Origin: Bacteroidia bacterium
GTDB lineage: Bacteria; Bacteroidota; Bacteroidia; UKL13-3
DNA length: 34,592 nt
Direction of reading: 5' to 3'
Assembly (NCBI GenBank): GCA_018058135.1
Contig: JAGPCK010000033.1
Location: 1 to 34,592, forward strand
This document shows, piece after piece, positions 26,247 to 33,028 of the stretch. A program made the translations under genes and the position numbers. Under the pieces are notes generated by a model. The model did not search any database and was not told the origin of the DNA. It saw only the letters and a program-made list of their open reading frames with translations. Position 1 is the stretch's first letter, and every line of letters starts with the position of its first letter.

Positions 26247-27020
26247 ATGATTGCACAGGATGAATTAGGCAAACGAATAGCCTACTACCGTAATCTCAAA
26301 TCCCTTTCGCAGGAAATACTTGCCGAAAAAATGGAGCTTACCCGCACCGCCATTACCCAAATGGAATCAGGTAAACGTATGGTTTCCGCTATTGAATTGG
26401 CCAGGCTCTCGGCTGTGCTCGGGTTTAATATTCATGAGGTGATGGCTACTTCGTTTAAGCCTGAACAATTGGAAACCGAAACAAATACCTCTTCAAAAGA
26501 AACTCGAATAGAGGTGCCCAAACTTAAAACAGCCAAATTTAAACAGGTGCTACTCTACATTCTGGAGCGTTGTGCCGGAAAACCCAACGTAGGCGAAACC
26601 CTTTTGTACAAATTGCTTTACTTCTGCGATTTTAATTATTATGAACTGTACGAAGAACACCTTACAGGAGCAGTGTACCGTAAACTACCCTACGGGCCTG
26701 TACCGCAAAAACTGAATGTGCTTATTGCGGATATGATGGAAAAGGGAGAATTAAAAAAGTTTAAGGCCAAATACCACAACTTTGAACAGACCCGCTACCT
26801 GCCTTTAATAAAACCCGACCTTACCCAACTGAATGGTGCCGAAAAAGAAATGATTGATCGGGTAATAGAACAATACAGCGACTGGAGCGGAGCAGCCATC
26901 AGCGAATACTCGCACAAGGATATGCCCTGGAAAGCCACTAAAGAGGGGGCAGTAATTAATTACGAACTGGCCTTTTACCGCGAGCTCCCCTTCTCGGTAA
27001 GAACCTATGATGAGGAGTAA
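26247..27020 (+). CDS. Panacea (DUF4065/SocA-like) antitoxin with N-terminal XRE HTH
   Basis: Antitoxin of 257 residues. The N-terminal helix-turn-helix (about 5-60; GKRIAYYRNLKSLSQEILAEKMELTRTAITQMESGKR) should bind the palindromes upstream. A Panacea/DUF4065 domain (about 95-235) follows, with KFKQVLLYILERCAGKPNVGETLLYKLLYFCDFNYYELYEEHLTGAVYRKLPYGPVPQKL and YSDWSGAAISEYSHKDMPWKAT. Panacea domains neutralise many unrelated toxins, often as the hyperpromiscuous partner. The ATG at 26247 is used because the promoter box covers the upstream frame. The toxin gene starts 2 bp after its stop. Confidence 0.9.
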   Translation: MIAQDELGKRIAYYRNLKSLSQEILAEKMELTRTAITQMESGKRMVSAIELARLSAVLGFNIHEVMATSFKPEQLETETNTSSKETRIEVPKLKTAKFKQVLLYILERCAGKPNVGETLLYKLLYFCDFNYYELYEEHLTGAVYRKLPYGPVPQKLNVLIADMMEKGELKKFKAKYHNFEQTRYLPLIKPDLTQLNGAEKEMIDRVIEQYSDWSGAAISEYSHKDMPWKATKEGAVINYELAFYRELPFSVRTYDEE

Positions 27021-27022
27021 GC

Positions 27023-27367
27023 ATGAAGTTTATAGAACTGTCTGAATTTGAAAGGGACCTCAAGAAACTGCTCAAACGGTTTCGCACACTGGAGGATGAC
27101 CTGAAAGTTGTGAAACAGGTGCTTGCTGTGGCTCCCGATGCCCGACCGCCTTTTAGTTATGAAATTGACGGACTTGGCCTTAGCACTTGTGTTATTAAAG
27201 TAAAAAAGATAGCCTGCAAAGCACTTAAAGGAAAAGGAAACCAAACCGGTTTGCGGTTAGTCTATGCCTGGTTGGAACAGGAAGGAAAAATTATCTTGAT
27301 TGAATTATACTACAAAGGAGATAAAGAAAACGAAGACAGGGAACGGATTTTTAAACACTTGAAATAA
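27023..27367 (+). CDS. RelE/ParE-superfamily toxin
   Basis: A 114-residue protein with a RelE-like layout: N-terminal MKFIELSEFERDLKKLLKRFRTLEDDLKVV helices, then strands with GLRLVYAWLEQEGKIILIELYYKGDKENEDRERIFKHLK, the usual end of RelE-type toxins where the Arg/Tyr/Lys residues cut mRNA in the ribosome. It lies 2 bp after the Panacea antitoxin, and the two share the promoter at 26198-26228. A terminator-like hairpin follows at 27463. The exact mechanism (RNA cleavage or gyrase inhibition) cannot be told from sequence alone. Confidence 0.82.
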   Translation: MKFIELSEFERDLKKLLKRFRTLEDDLKVVKQVLAVAPDARPPFSYEIDGLGLSTCVIKVKKIACKALKGKGNQTGLRLVYAWLEQEGKIILIELYYKGDKENEDRERIFKHLK

Positions 27368-27462
27368 AAACTGTACAGGCCGAAAGGATTGCTCCGCAGC
27401 TCCTCGTTTCTAAAAGTACAATGAGGATTTCTTTTTGTCTTTAAAGTGGTTTTGAAGTAATT

Positions 27463-27488
27463 GTGTCAGAAATGCTGACACTTTTGTG
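27463..27488 (+). terminator. probable terminator of the toxin-antitoxin operon
   Basis: GTGTCAG (27463-27469) and CTGACAC (27475-27481) form a perfect 7-bp stem with a 5-nt loop, followed by TTTTGTG. It lies 96 bp downstream of the toxin stop codon. The T-run is short, so it may be only partly efficient. Two copies of AGGAGTACA occur a little further on (about 27501 and 27541) without clear meaning. Confidence 0.45.
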
Positions 27489-27564
27489 AATTTTATAAAA
27501 AGGAGTACACATTTTTTAGATTCTCACTCATCTGATTTTTAGGAGTACATGCAAAAACTTTCTA

Positions 27565-28446
27565 TCATTCTTCGTAGTAATAGGAATAGTCAATGCCTTT
27601 CATAAACATTTCCCTGTCGTTTATTTTATTGTTGAGAGCACTTTCAATTACATGCTTTAATACACTGCTATCAACTGTGCTAATAATCATAGCATTCATA
27701 TAATTGTCTTTTTTTATTTTGCTCCAGTCCACGCATTTTTTCAGGTGTTTTTTAAGCATCATGTCCAGCCATATCCGTGTACTTCTGCCATTGCCTTCCA
27801 TAAAGGGATGTGCCTTGTTCATTTCGACATACTTTAAGATTATTTCTTCGAGTGTGCTTTGTGGCATGGCATCTAATTCTTGTAATGTGCTCTTTAAGTG
27901 CTGAGCATAAACAAACCTATAGCCTCCTTTTGATATGTTTTTATCTCTGATTTGGCCGGCAAAATCATACAAGCCACCAAACAGATAAGCGTGTATTTGT
28001 TGCAACCCCTTGGTGGTACCCACTTCAAACTCATTGATTAAATTGCTCTCAAACAATGTGTAGGCCTTCTTTTTACTTTGCCCGTCAATGCTGGTATCAC
28101 TGTAGAGAAACCAGTCTAAAAACTTCATGGCCCTGTTGTTGGGGAAACTTTTGGCTAGTGCTGTTATACCATCACCATCCAACATATCAGCCAAACGTTT
28201 TTTGCCATCCGGGGCCAAAAACTTCAACTGGGTAGTGGCACTAACCACTTCACTATTCTCTTTCTTCAGCTTAGCCTTTAGGTATTTCCAATAATTTCGG
28301 GTTTTGATATAATCGGGTTCTTCGTTCAAAATGCCCACAACATCCAATACCGAAAACCACCATTTAGACCGTTCATCGTCCCAAACAGCTCTCACTTCGC
28401 GGTCATTAAAAAAACGGATGGATATTTTTAACTGTTCTTTTGTCAT
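27565..28446 (-). CDS. Bro-N / Fic domain fusion protein
   Basis: Protein of 293 residues. The N-terminal part (about 1-125) is a Bro-N-like phage-antirepressor domain (IRFFNDREVRAVWDDE, KWWFSVLDVVGILNE, RNYWKYLKAKLKKE). The C-terminal part is a Fic domain with the full motif HPFMEGNGR (213-221) and a flap region (DKNISKGGYRFV). Fic enzymes transfer AMP or other groups to hydroxyl side chains of target proteins; many are toxins. Such Bro-N/Fic genes are frequent accessory members of type I restriction loci in Bacteroidota, which fits the HsdR fragment next to it. The first 73 codons and the upstream 43 bp are duplicated at 30781-31042. An inhibitory partner was not recognised. Confidence 0.88.
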   Translation of the reverse strand: MTKEQLKISIRFFNDREVRAVWDDERSKWWFSVLDVVGILNEEPDYIKTRNYWKYLKAKLKKENSEVVSATTQLKFLAPDGKKRLADMLDGDGITALAKSFPNNRAMKFLDWFLYSDTSIDGQSKKKAYTLFESNLINEFEVGTTKGLQQIHAYLFGGLYDFAGQIRDKNISKGGYRFVYAQHLKSTLQELDAMPQSTLEEIILKYVEMNKAHPFMEGNGRSTRIWLDMMLKKHLKKCVDWSKIKKDNYMNAMIISTVDSSVLKHVIESALNNKINDREMFMKGIDYSYYYEE

Positions 28447-28490
28447 TTTCTATTAGCCTCAAAGTAAGGAATAAAAAACAACATTTCGAT
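28229..28490. repeat. 262-bp direct repeat, left copy
   Basis: Covers the first 73 codons of the Bro-N/Fic gene and its upstream sequence to ACATTTCGAT. It aligns without gaps to 30781-31042; 65 of the 73 encoded residues are identical. Both copies are in the same orientation and bracket the AbiE genes and the HsdR fragment. A further shared block (from TGGTGGAAGACACGC) lies at 28626 on and 31043 on; in the left copy it is separated from the main repeat by a 135-bp insertion (28491-28625). Confidence 0.85.
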
Positions 28491-28639
28491 ACTTGGGCTG
28501 CCTTAAGTTAATAGAATTAGAAGGTTAAGTGTAATTGTGCACTTATCTTATGCATATCATGAAACTAATGTATTATTACTACATTACACCTTTTGGTTCG
28601 TTTATATTGTACTAGTTAATGCTATTGGTGGAAGACACG

Positions 28640-28800
28640 CTTAGCATACGCGCTAGTTGGGTTAAAAGAAAGGGTTGTAAATATTCTTCAATCAATACCC
28701 CGTCTGGCCTACGGGCAATGGAAATGCCTAAGTTTGGGGAAATCCTTCTTTCCCCAATAACTTGCTAAACGCCTTTTTGTAGTTTTTCTTCCGTGAATTT
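28640..28800 (-). pseudogene. HsdR N-terminal fragment (type I restriction subunit), frameshifted
   Basis: Read on the minus strand in three joined frames, the region gives KFTEEKLQK, then AFSKLLGKEGFPQ, then LGISIARRPDGVLIEEYLQ and PFLLTQ. This matches the known start of Bacteroidota type I restriction endonuclease subunits (KFTEEKLEKAFIELL...PDEVLIEEDLQ). At least two frameshifts and a stop break the frame, and everything after about residue 60 is missing. It begins directly at the AbiEii stop codon: the TAA of AbiEii is followed immediately by the second codon, AAATTC, with the initiator ATG lost. It is non-functional and marks a decayed type I R-M locus. The family match is from memory of the N-terminal motif. 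Confidence 0.7.
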
Positions 28801-29744
28801 TATTCAATTCTTTTTATTAATTCAATAAAGCATTTCGCAACATCTTTTTCATTAGGTATTGGTCTGTATGCTAAAGCGGATAATTCAGTTTGGTATTTTA
28901 CTTTCAATTGATTCCAAATAGATGAAAAGTTATTTACCAAGGGAGAATCAGCTATCACTTTACTTTGCCAGTCTTTGGGTTCTTCAAATAGTTCTCTATC
29001 GTGTTGCAGAATGGCATCAAATTGTTTCTTAAACGAATCGGATGCTACAAATGCAGCACATTCAGGATTCTGCATTAGGAAATAGAGGTCGTAAAAATGA
29101 CGAATCTTATTTGAAATGTTTTCAACAGTATTTTCCTCAAACGAAAACCGAATCAATGAAACCAGTTTTTCCATCAAGGTTTGTTCTTTGTTCAGCACAT
29201 TTATTTGAAAGGGGTGGAGGTTGTATTGTTCTATGTGTTTTTTGTTTCCGGTTTGATGTAAAAAATCAAATACAAAACTTTGAATGGTAAGCCGCTGAAA
29301 CGGAAAAGGATTGGCAAATGAATTGACCTCCACAATTAGTTTATTGTTTTGGTTGTTTTTATCTGTACTCCCATACTCAAAAACCGACTTTCGGAAACGA
29401 GAACCTTTGCTGGTGATGCCAGCCATTTGCAACTCGGTTAAATCAGGAGTAATTTCTTTTTCAATCTTTCGAATGATGGTTTTAATTTCATTGCCTGTTT
29501 TGTTACTTTCATTTATGATGGCAATATCTACATCTTCCGAAAATCGTTCAATCAGATTGTATCCTTTTGATAACGATGTGCCGCCTTTAAAAACTGAATA
29601 GTTAACATATTGGCTTGTTGCCAAACGGCCCAATACTAATGTTATCCAATAATCTTTTTCTACAAAGGCTAATGGGATGCTCAGATGCAAGGAAGCGCTA
29701 AGCAACAGATCTTTGAAAATAATATGATCCTTGTGTAGTATCAT
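28800..29744 (-). CDS. abiEii: AbiEii/AbiGii-type nucleotidyltransferase toxin
   Basis: Type IV toxin-antitoxin or abortive-infection toxin of 314 residues. It has the nucleotidyltransferase core VFKGGTSLSKGYNLIERFSEDVDIAI: GGTSLSK at 54-60 and the metal-binding Asp pair D71/D73. Members modify tRNA with nucleotides and so block translation when phage infection or loss of antitoxin releases them. It starts inside the stop of the antitoxin gene (ATGA overlap), the usual order for AbiEi-AbiEii. Its TAA abuts the HsdR fragment. The length and motifs appear intact, so the toxin may still work although the neighbouring restriction gene is dead. Confidence 0.92.
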   Translation of the reverse strand: MILHKDHIIFKDLLLSASLHLSIPLAFVEKDYWITLVLGRLATSQYVNYSVFKGGTSLSKGYNLIERFSEDVDIAIINESNKTGNEIKTIIRKIEKEITPDLTELQMAGITSKGSRFRKSVFEYGSTDKNNQNNKLIVEVNSFANPFPFQRLTIQSFVFDFLHQTGNKKHIEQYNLHPFQINVLNKEQTLMEKLVSLIRFSFEENTVENISNKIRHFYDLYFLMQNPECAAFVASDSFKKQFDAILQHDRELFEEPKDWQSKVIADSPLVNNFSSIWNQLKVKYQTELSALAYRPIPNEKDVAKCFIELIKRIE

Positions 29745-30466
29745 TCAATATTCCACTTTTTGATAGTAGGCAGTTCTGTTTCTTTTATGCTCAAATTTAT
29801 TTTCGTTAGTGGGTTAAGGCTATTTTTTAACTCACTCAAATCCATTTTTAGGTTTAAATTTTCTAAAATAGCTCCAAGCAATGCCCTTGTTCTGGCCGGA
29901 TAATACAAAGCATATTGAACTATTTCATTTTGCTCTTTGGCAGATAAGGCTTTAATTATAAAACTCATTCGCTTTACAGCCTGTAAAACCGAACAATCCG
30001 GTATTTTTTTAATATCTTTTAGAGCATCCAAAAAACCTAATAGTTTATAGTTTTCCTCTTTTATATCTACATAACTTTTTACTGAGCTTACTTGTAGCGA
30101 CCCTTGATTTATTTTGATTGGATTTTTCATTGTGGCAATTTTTATTTTAAAAGCCATTTGTGTGGTTAATCCCAATGTGTTGTATAATGAGAAACCTGTT
30201 TCATAAGCTACTCGTTTCCCATCCTCAAATAAGTACCTTTCCAATATGGCATTGCTATCAGGTCCTAATTCTCCAAATACGGTTTTACGTGGAATATAAA
30301 ACACACCTTTGGATACCTTTTTTATAGTACCGTTTTTTTGCAAACGTTCCAAAGCCTTGGCAGCACTATAAAAATCAGCAGCCCCGATGCCCAAATCGGC
30401 ATAGCCAAAAGGTTGACTTTCGGGAATGCGGTCAATGGAATTTCGTATTTGCTCAGCTACTTTCAT
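29741..30466 (-). CDS. abiEi: AbiEi-like antitoxin / DUF6088 family
   Basis: Partner of the AbiEii toxin, 241 residues. The N-terminal winged helix (about 1-60; IRNSIDRIPESQPFGYADLGIGAADFYSAAKALERLQKNGTIKKVSKGVFYIP) should bind DNA, and the C-terminal part is expected to counter the toxin. I chose the ATG at 30466; the in-frame extension to 30493 starts with TTG and lies across a consensus promoter. The TGA overlaps the AbiEii ATG. The family is close to DUF6088 proteins that accompany AbiEii genes. A perfect inverted repeat at the promoter suggests auto-repression. Confidence 0.88.
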   Translation of the reverse strand: MKVAEQIRNSIDRIPESQPFGYADLGIGAADFYSAAKALERLQKNGTIKKVSKGVFYIPRKTVFGELGPDSNAILERYLFEDGKRVAYETGFSLYNTLGLTTQMAFKIKIATMKNPIKINQGSLQVSSVKSYVDIKEENYKLLGFLDALKDIKKIPDCSVLQAVKRMSFIIKALSAKEQNEIVQYALYYPARTRALLGAILENLNLKMDLSELKNSLNPLTKINLSIKETELPTIKKWNIE

Positions 30467-30470
30467 ATCA

Positions 30471-30500
30471 CAAAGATAATATTTTTGAGGCAAATGTCAA
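30471..30500 (-). promoter_or_regulatory. consensus promoter of abiEi-abiEii
   Basis: On the minus strand TTG (plus 30498-30500), exactly 19 nt, then TATCTTTG (plus 30471-30478): a full match to the Bacteroidota promoter consensus. The -7 box ends 4 nt before the ATG at 30466, so the transcript should be leaderless or nearly so. Confidence 0.75.
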
Positions 30501-30526
30501 GTTTTTGGCGTAATAAACTTGACATT
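30493..30526. promoter_or_regulatory. perfect 12-bp inverted repeat, likely AbiEi operator
   Basis: AATGTCAAGTTT (30493-30504) and AAACTTGACATT (30515-30526) are exact reverse complements with a 10-nt centre. The left arm covers the -33 TTG, so a bound protein would block RNA polymerase. AbiEi antitoxins are known to repress their own operons through inverted repeats, which makes AbiEi the first candidate. Confidence 0.7.
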
Positions 30527-30532
30527 AGGACT

Positions 30533-30647
30533 TTATTCAACAATCGGGAGCAGTTCTTTTTTAATCTCTCATAAGAGAAGTTGAGAAAGTTCTTGATTTA
30601 CTTTTACAAGTTCTTTACTAGTGAATGCTTTGCTTCGATACAACTAA
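30533..30647 (-). pseudogene. coding remnant downstream of the truncated Bro-N gene
   Basis: Between the end of the truncated Bro-N frame and the AbiE operator, a different minus-strand frame reads FTSKELVKVNQELSQLL, one stop (TGA), then EIKKELLPIVE and a TAA at 30533-30535. The composition is protein-like and helical. It looks like the tail of a broken gene whose earlier part may continue in the other frame at 30618-30780. I do not recognise the family. Confidence 0.35.
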
Positions 30648-30998
30648 GAAAATGCCGCGTGTTTTTATTTTAACCAAATCGAGTTGTAGCTCCTGTTCCT
30701 GAACCATTGCAACCAAATTCGACAATCTATCATGTAAGCGAATAGCGCGATTTTTATTCAGTACATTTTTTAACCAAGATTGGGTAGTGGCACTAAGCAC
30801 TTCACTATTCTCCTTCTTCAGCTTAGCTTTTAGGTACTTCCAATAGTTACGCGTTTTGGTGTAGTCGCTTTCTTCGTTCAAAATGCCCACAACATCCAAT
30901 ACCGAAAACCACCATTTGGCATACTCATCGTCCCAAACAGCTCTCACTTCGCGGTCGTTAAAAAAACGGATGGATATTTCAAACTGTTCTTTTATCAT
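30618..30998 (-). pseudogene. truncated Bro-N gene (partial duplicate of the Bro-N/Fic gene)
   Basis: An open frame of 126 residues. The first 73 residues repeat the Bro-N domain start of the gene at 27565-28446 with eight substitutions. After SATTQ the sequence switches abruptly to unrelated residues (SWLKNVLNKNRAIRLHDRL...), and the Fic domain is absent. The tail continues in another frame just downstream, so the gene has been broken by recombination and probably by a frameshift. It may still give a short protein. Its upstream region matches that of the full gene base for base over most of 43 bp. Together the two copies bracket the AbiE pair. Confidence 0.75.
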
Positions 30999-31042
30999 TT
31001 TCTATTAGCCTCAAAGTAAGGAATAAAAAACAACATTTCGAT
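30781..31042. repeat. 262-bp direct repeat, right copy
   Basis: Gap-free counterpart of 28229-28490, same orientation. It begins TGGGTAGTGGCACTA and ends ACATTTCGAT. Unlike the left copy it runs straight into the second shared block (TGGTGGAAGACACGC, from 31043). Confidence 0.85.
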
Positions 31043-31100
31043 TGGTGGAAGACACGCATAGCATTCGTTAGTTGGGGCAAAAGAGGATTAATATGGGGAA

Positions 31101-31661
31101 TTACAGAGAAAGCGGCTTAACACCTTCCTTCGAAACACGATAACATTTAAAGTCAAGTTCATTTGTGACTGGAAAATCTTCCCAAACAACTATAAATACG
31201 TCTGTATTCTCTTCAAGTGTATCAATTGCAAATTTCGCATAGAGAATCTTTAAGTCCAGCGTTTCATTAGGTTTTGGTTTGGAAATATTGCGGGTAATAA
31301 ATATTTTGGTTGGCTTTGTAGCAACCAGAAGCTTATCAAAATCTGTTTTAAAACCTCCAATATCGGTATTACTAATCTCACTTTCCAAAACCAGCTCTAC
31401 CGCTTTCATTGCGTACAATCCATCATCGTTCTTTGCACCCATGCGAAACCATACCATATCAAACAACCATTCACCTTCCTCAAAGCCTTTTTTAGAGTTT
31501 GCTACACTATAATTTAATCTAATACCTAAATTACCGACAATTTCATACAATTTATCTGTCCATTGACCACGCCAATTATTTCCTTTAGATAGTTTAATCT
31601 CACGAAAAATCTGTTGGTTTAAAATCAGTTCCGTCAATATTATATTTTCTATATTTTGCAT
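31101..31661 (-). CDS. hypothetical protein, possible PD-(D/E)XK-like nuclease fold
   Basis: Protein of 186 residues, not recognised with certainty. It begins with helices (MQNIENIILTELILNQQIFREIKLSKGNNWRGQW). A central stretch, EWLFDMVWFRM, then about 15 residues, then AVELVLESEIS, places an Asp (D68) before an E-x-E pair (E93/E95) on neighbouring predicted strands, the pattern seen in restriction-like endonucleases such as those with an E-x-E active site. After that come KLLVATKPTKIFIT and DVFIVVWED, also strand-like. This fold is inference only. It is the last gene of the minus-strand cluster, 110 bp after the caspase-like gene, and may belong to it. Confidence 0.7.
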   Translation of the reverse strand: MQNIENIILTELILNQQIFREIKLSKGNNWRGQWTDKLYEIVGNLGIRLNYSVANSKKGFEEGEWLFDMVWFRMGAKNDDGLYAMKAVELVLESEISNTDIGGFKTDFDKLLVATKPTKIFITRNISKPKPNETLDLKILYAKFAIDTLEENTDVFIVVWEDFPVTNELDFKCYRVSKEGVKPLSL

Positions 31662-31771
31662 TAACTACTTTAATAGATTTTCACATCTAAACTATGAAAT
31701 TGATACACATCCTAACAAGCTGGATAAATTGCCAACTGCTACTTATTTTTTTACTCTCTCGAAGAAATAAA

Positions 31772-32365
31772 TTATATGCGTTTTCTAGGGAACCAAATTC
31801 TTTCGTTAATTTCCATTCTGAATTGCAATTCATTTATTAAGCTTTTGCAATTCTCTTGTATTTGATTGTATGTTTTTTCAATTCCCTTGGAATCAAATTT
31901 GTTTTCTATAAAATAGCTTAGCATTTGAATGTCAAATGATGCAGACCTAAGCCAGTTGACCTCTTGCTTAAATCCCATTACTGCTAATACTTTTGTTTGC
32001 TCCATAAATTTCTGAAGGAGTCTTTTATCTATCTGCATAGTTTCACAACTACCAAAATAGATAACTACACCTTCGCACTTTGTACCCAATATTTTGGCTA
32101 AACTTTCAAGTGTAATATTTGTTTTACCAACTTTTATTAAACCTTTATCACCATGAAAGGCAAGATATAAAATAGGGTATTTAGAATGGAATGCCTTTGT
32201 TTTCCACCTTTCAATAGAAAACGTAAACTCTTCAACTGTCCCGCTACGATGGTGAATGTAGGGAAGACCCTCAATTCTATTAATCAATTCTAATACGGGA
32301 TATACGGACGTTTTATCGCGATGATCACCATACCAGAAACCTTCAATACAGAATACACCTTTCAT
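31772..32365 (-). CDS. stand-alone caspase-like (clan CD) protein, DUF6642-like
   Basis: Protein of 197 residues. Strand-like YPILYLAFHGDKG carries H71-G72 and GVVIYFGSCETM carries C107, the His-Gly and Ser-Cys arrangement of caspase-fold peptidases (metacaspases, CHAT, gingipains). A later VMGFKQEVNWLRSASFD may form part of the substrate pocket. It is close in my memory to the DUF6642 family of Bacteroidota, but that name needs a search. It has no signal peptide, repeat or effector domain, so activation must come from a partner. It lies 12 bp after a DUF1643-like gene on the same strand and is very probably co-transcribed with it. Bacterial caspase-like proteases often act in phage-triggered cell death. 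Confidence 0.78.
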   Translation of the reverse strand: MKGVFCIEGFWYGDHRDKTSVYPVLELINRIEGLPYIHHRSGTVEEFTFSIERWKTKAFHSKYPILYLAFHGDKGLIKVGKTNITLESLAKILGTKCEGVVIYFGSCETMQIDKRLLQKFMEQTKVLAVMGFKQEVNWLRSASFDIQMLSYFIENKFDSKGIEKTYNQIQENCKSLINELQFRMEINERIWFPRKRI

Positions 32366-32377
32366 AATTATTTTCCT

Positions 32378-32998
32378 TTATTTTATAATCAGATTATTTA
32401 TTTCCTTAACACTAGATAGCCATATATCGCCTCTAACTAAAGGATGATAAAAATACAGATATTCATTATCATTTTTCGCAAAGCCGTAAATTTTAACGTC
32501 TTCAAAACCACTCAATGTGTATTTTATTCTTTCAATAACTTCTTTAAATATTTCCTTACATCCCCATGCTATCAAAACAGCTTTGGGATTAGGAGCGTAT
32601 TCTTTAATTATATCCGCTGTACTTTCCATAGATTTAAAGTTTGTGTAATCTTTATCTCCACTTCTAAGTTTAGTGCTATTTGTCTCACATTTATCAATTA
32701 GGTTTAGAATACAAGCGTATTTCAATTCCTTGAACTCCATGAACTCCCATATTCTATCCTGTGTTATATCTGGTTCGGCACATAAAAATTTATCGCAATG
32801 ATTAATGGTAATGTCCTTGTAACTTTTTAAACCTTTGGGCCGAGAACCACCAGGATTCATCATTATTACTAATAAATCAGGTGTGTTTCTTTTTGAGTCA
32901 TTTTTGATATAAAGTACCTTTCTGCAAATAGTACTAGTATCCTCTTTGATGTAATACAATCCTTCAAATTTTGGTGGTTTAAAATTAGCTTTTTTCAT
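32378..32998 (-). CDS. DUF1643-like protein
   Basis: Cytoplasmic protein of 206 residues. DUF1643 signatures are visible in order: LLVIMMNPGGSRP, ACILNLIDKCETNSTKL, VLIAWGCKE and FYHPLVRGD. The fold is thought to be related to uracil-DNA glycosylases (NPG motif, HPL motif), but a reaction is not established. The ATG at 32998 is used; the frame extends two codons upstream only through TTG. It lies 12 bp before the caspase-like gene and 30 bp after the 103-residue gene, which supports one operon. Confidence 0.78.
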   Translation of the reverse strand: MKKANFKPPKFEGLYYIKEDTSTICRKVLYIKNDSKRNTPDLLVIMMNPGGSRPKGLKSYKDITINHCDKFLCAEPDITQDRIWEFMEFKELKYACILNLIDKCETNSTKLRSGDKDYTNFKSMESTADIIKEYAPNPKAVLIAWGCKEIFKEVIERIKYTLSGFEDVKIYGFAKNDNEYLYFYHPLVRGDIWLSSVKEINNLIIK

Positions 32999-33028
32999 AC
33001 TCAAGCAATTTATGTGAACAGCCTGTTC

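Noticed and set aside
30467..30493. Longer start for AbiEi
   Set aside because: The codon is TTG and lies across the consensus promoter, so it would not be transcribed.
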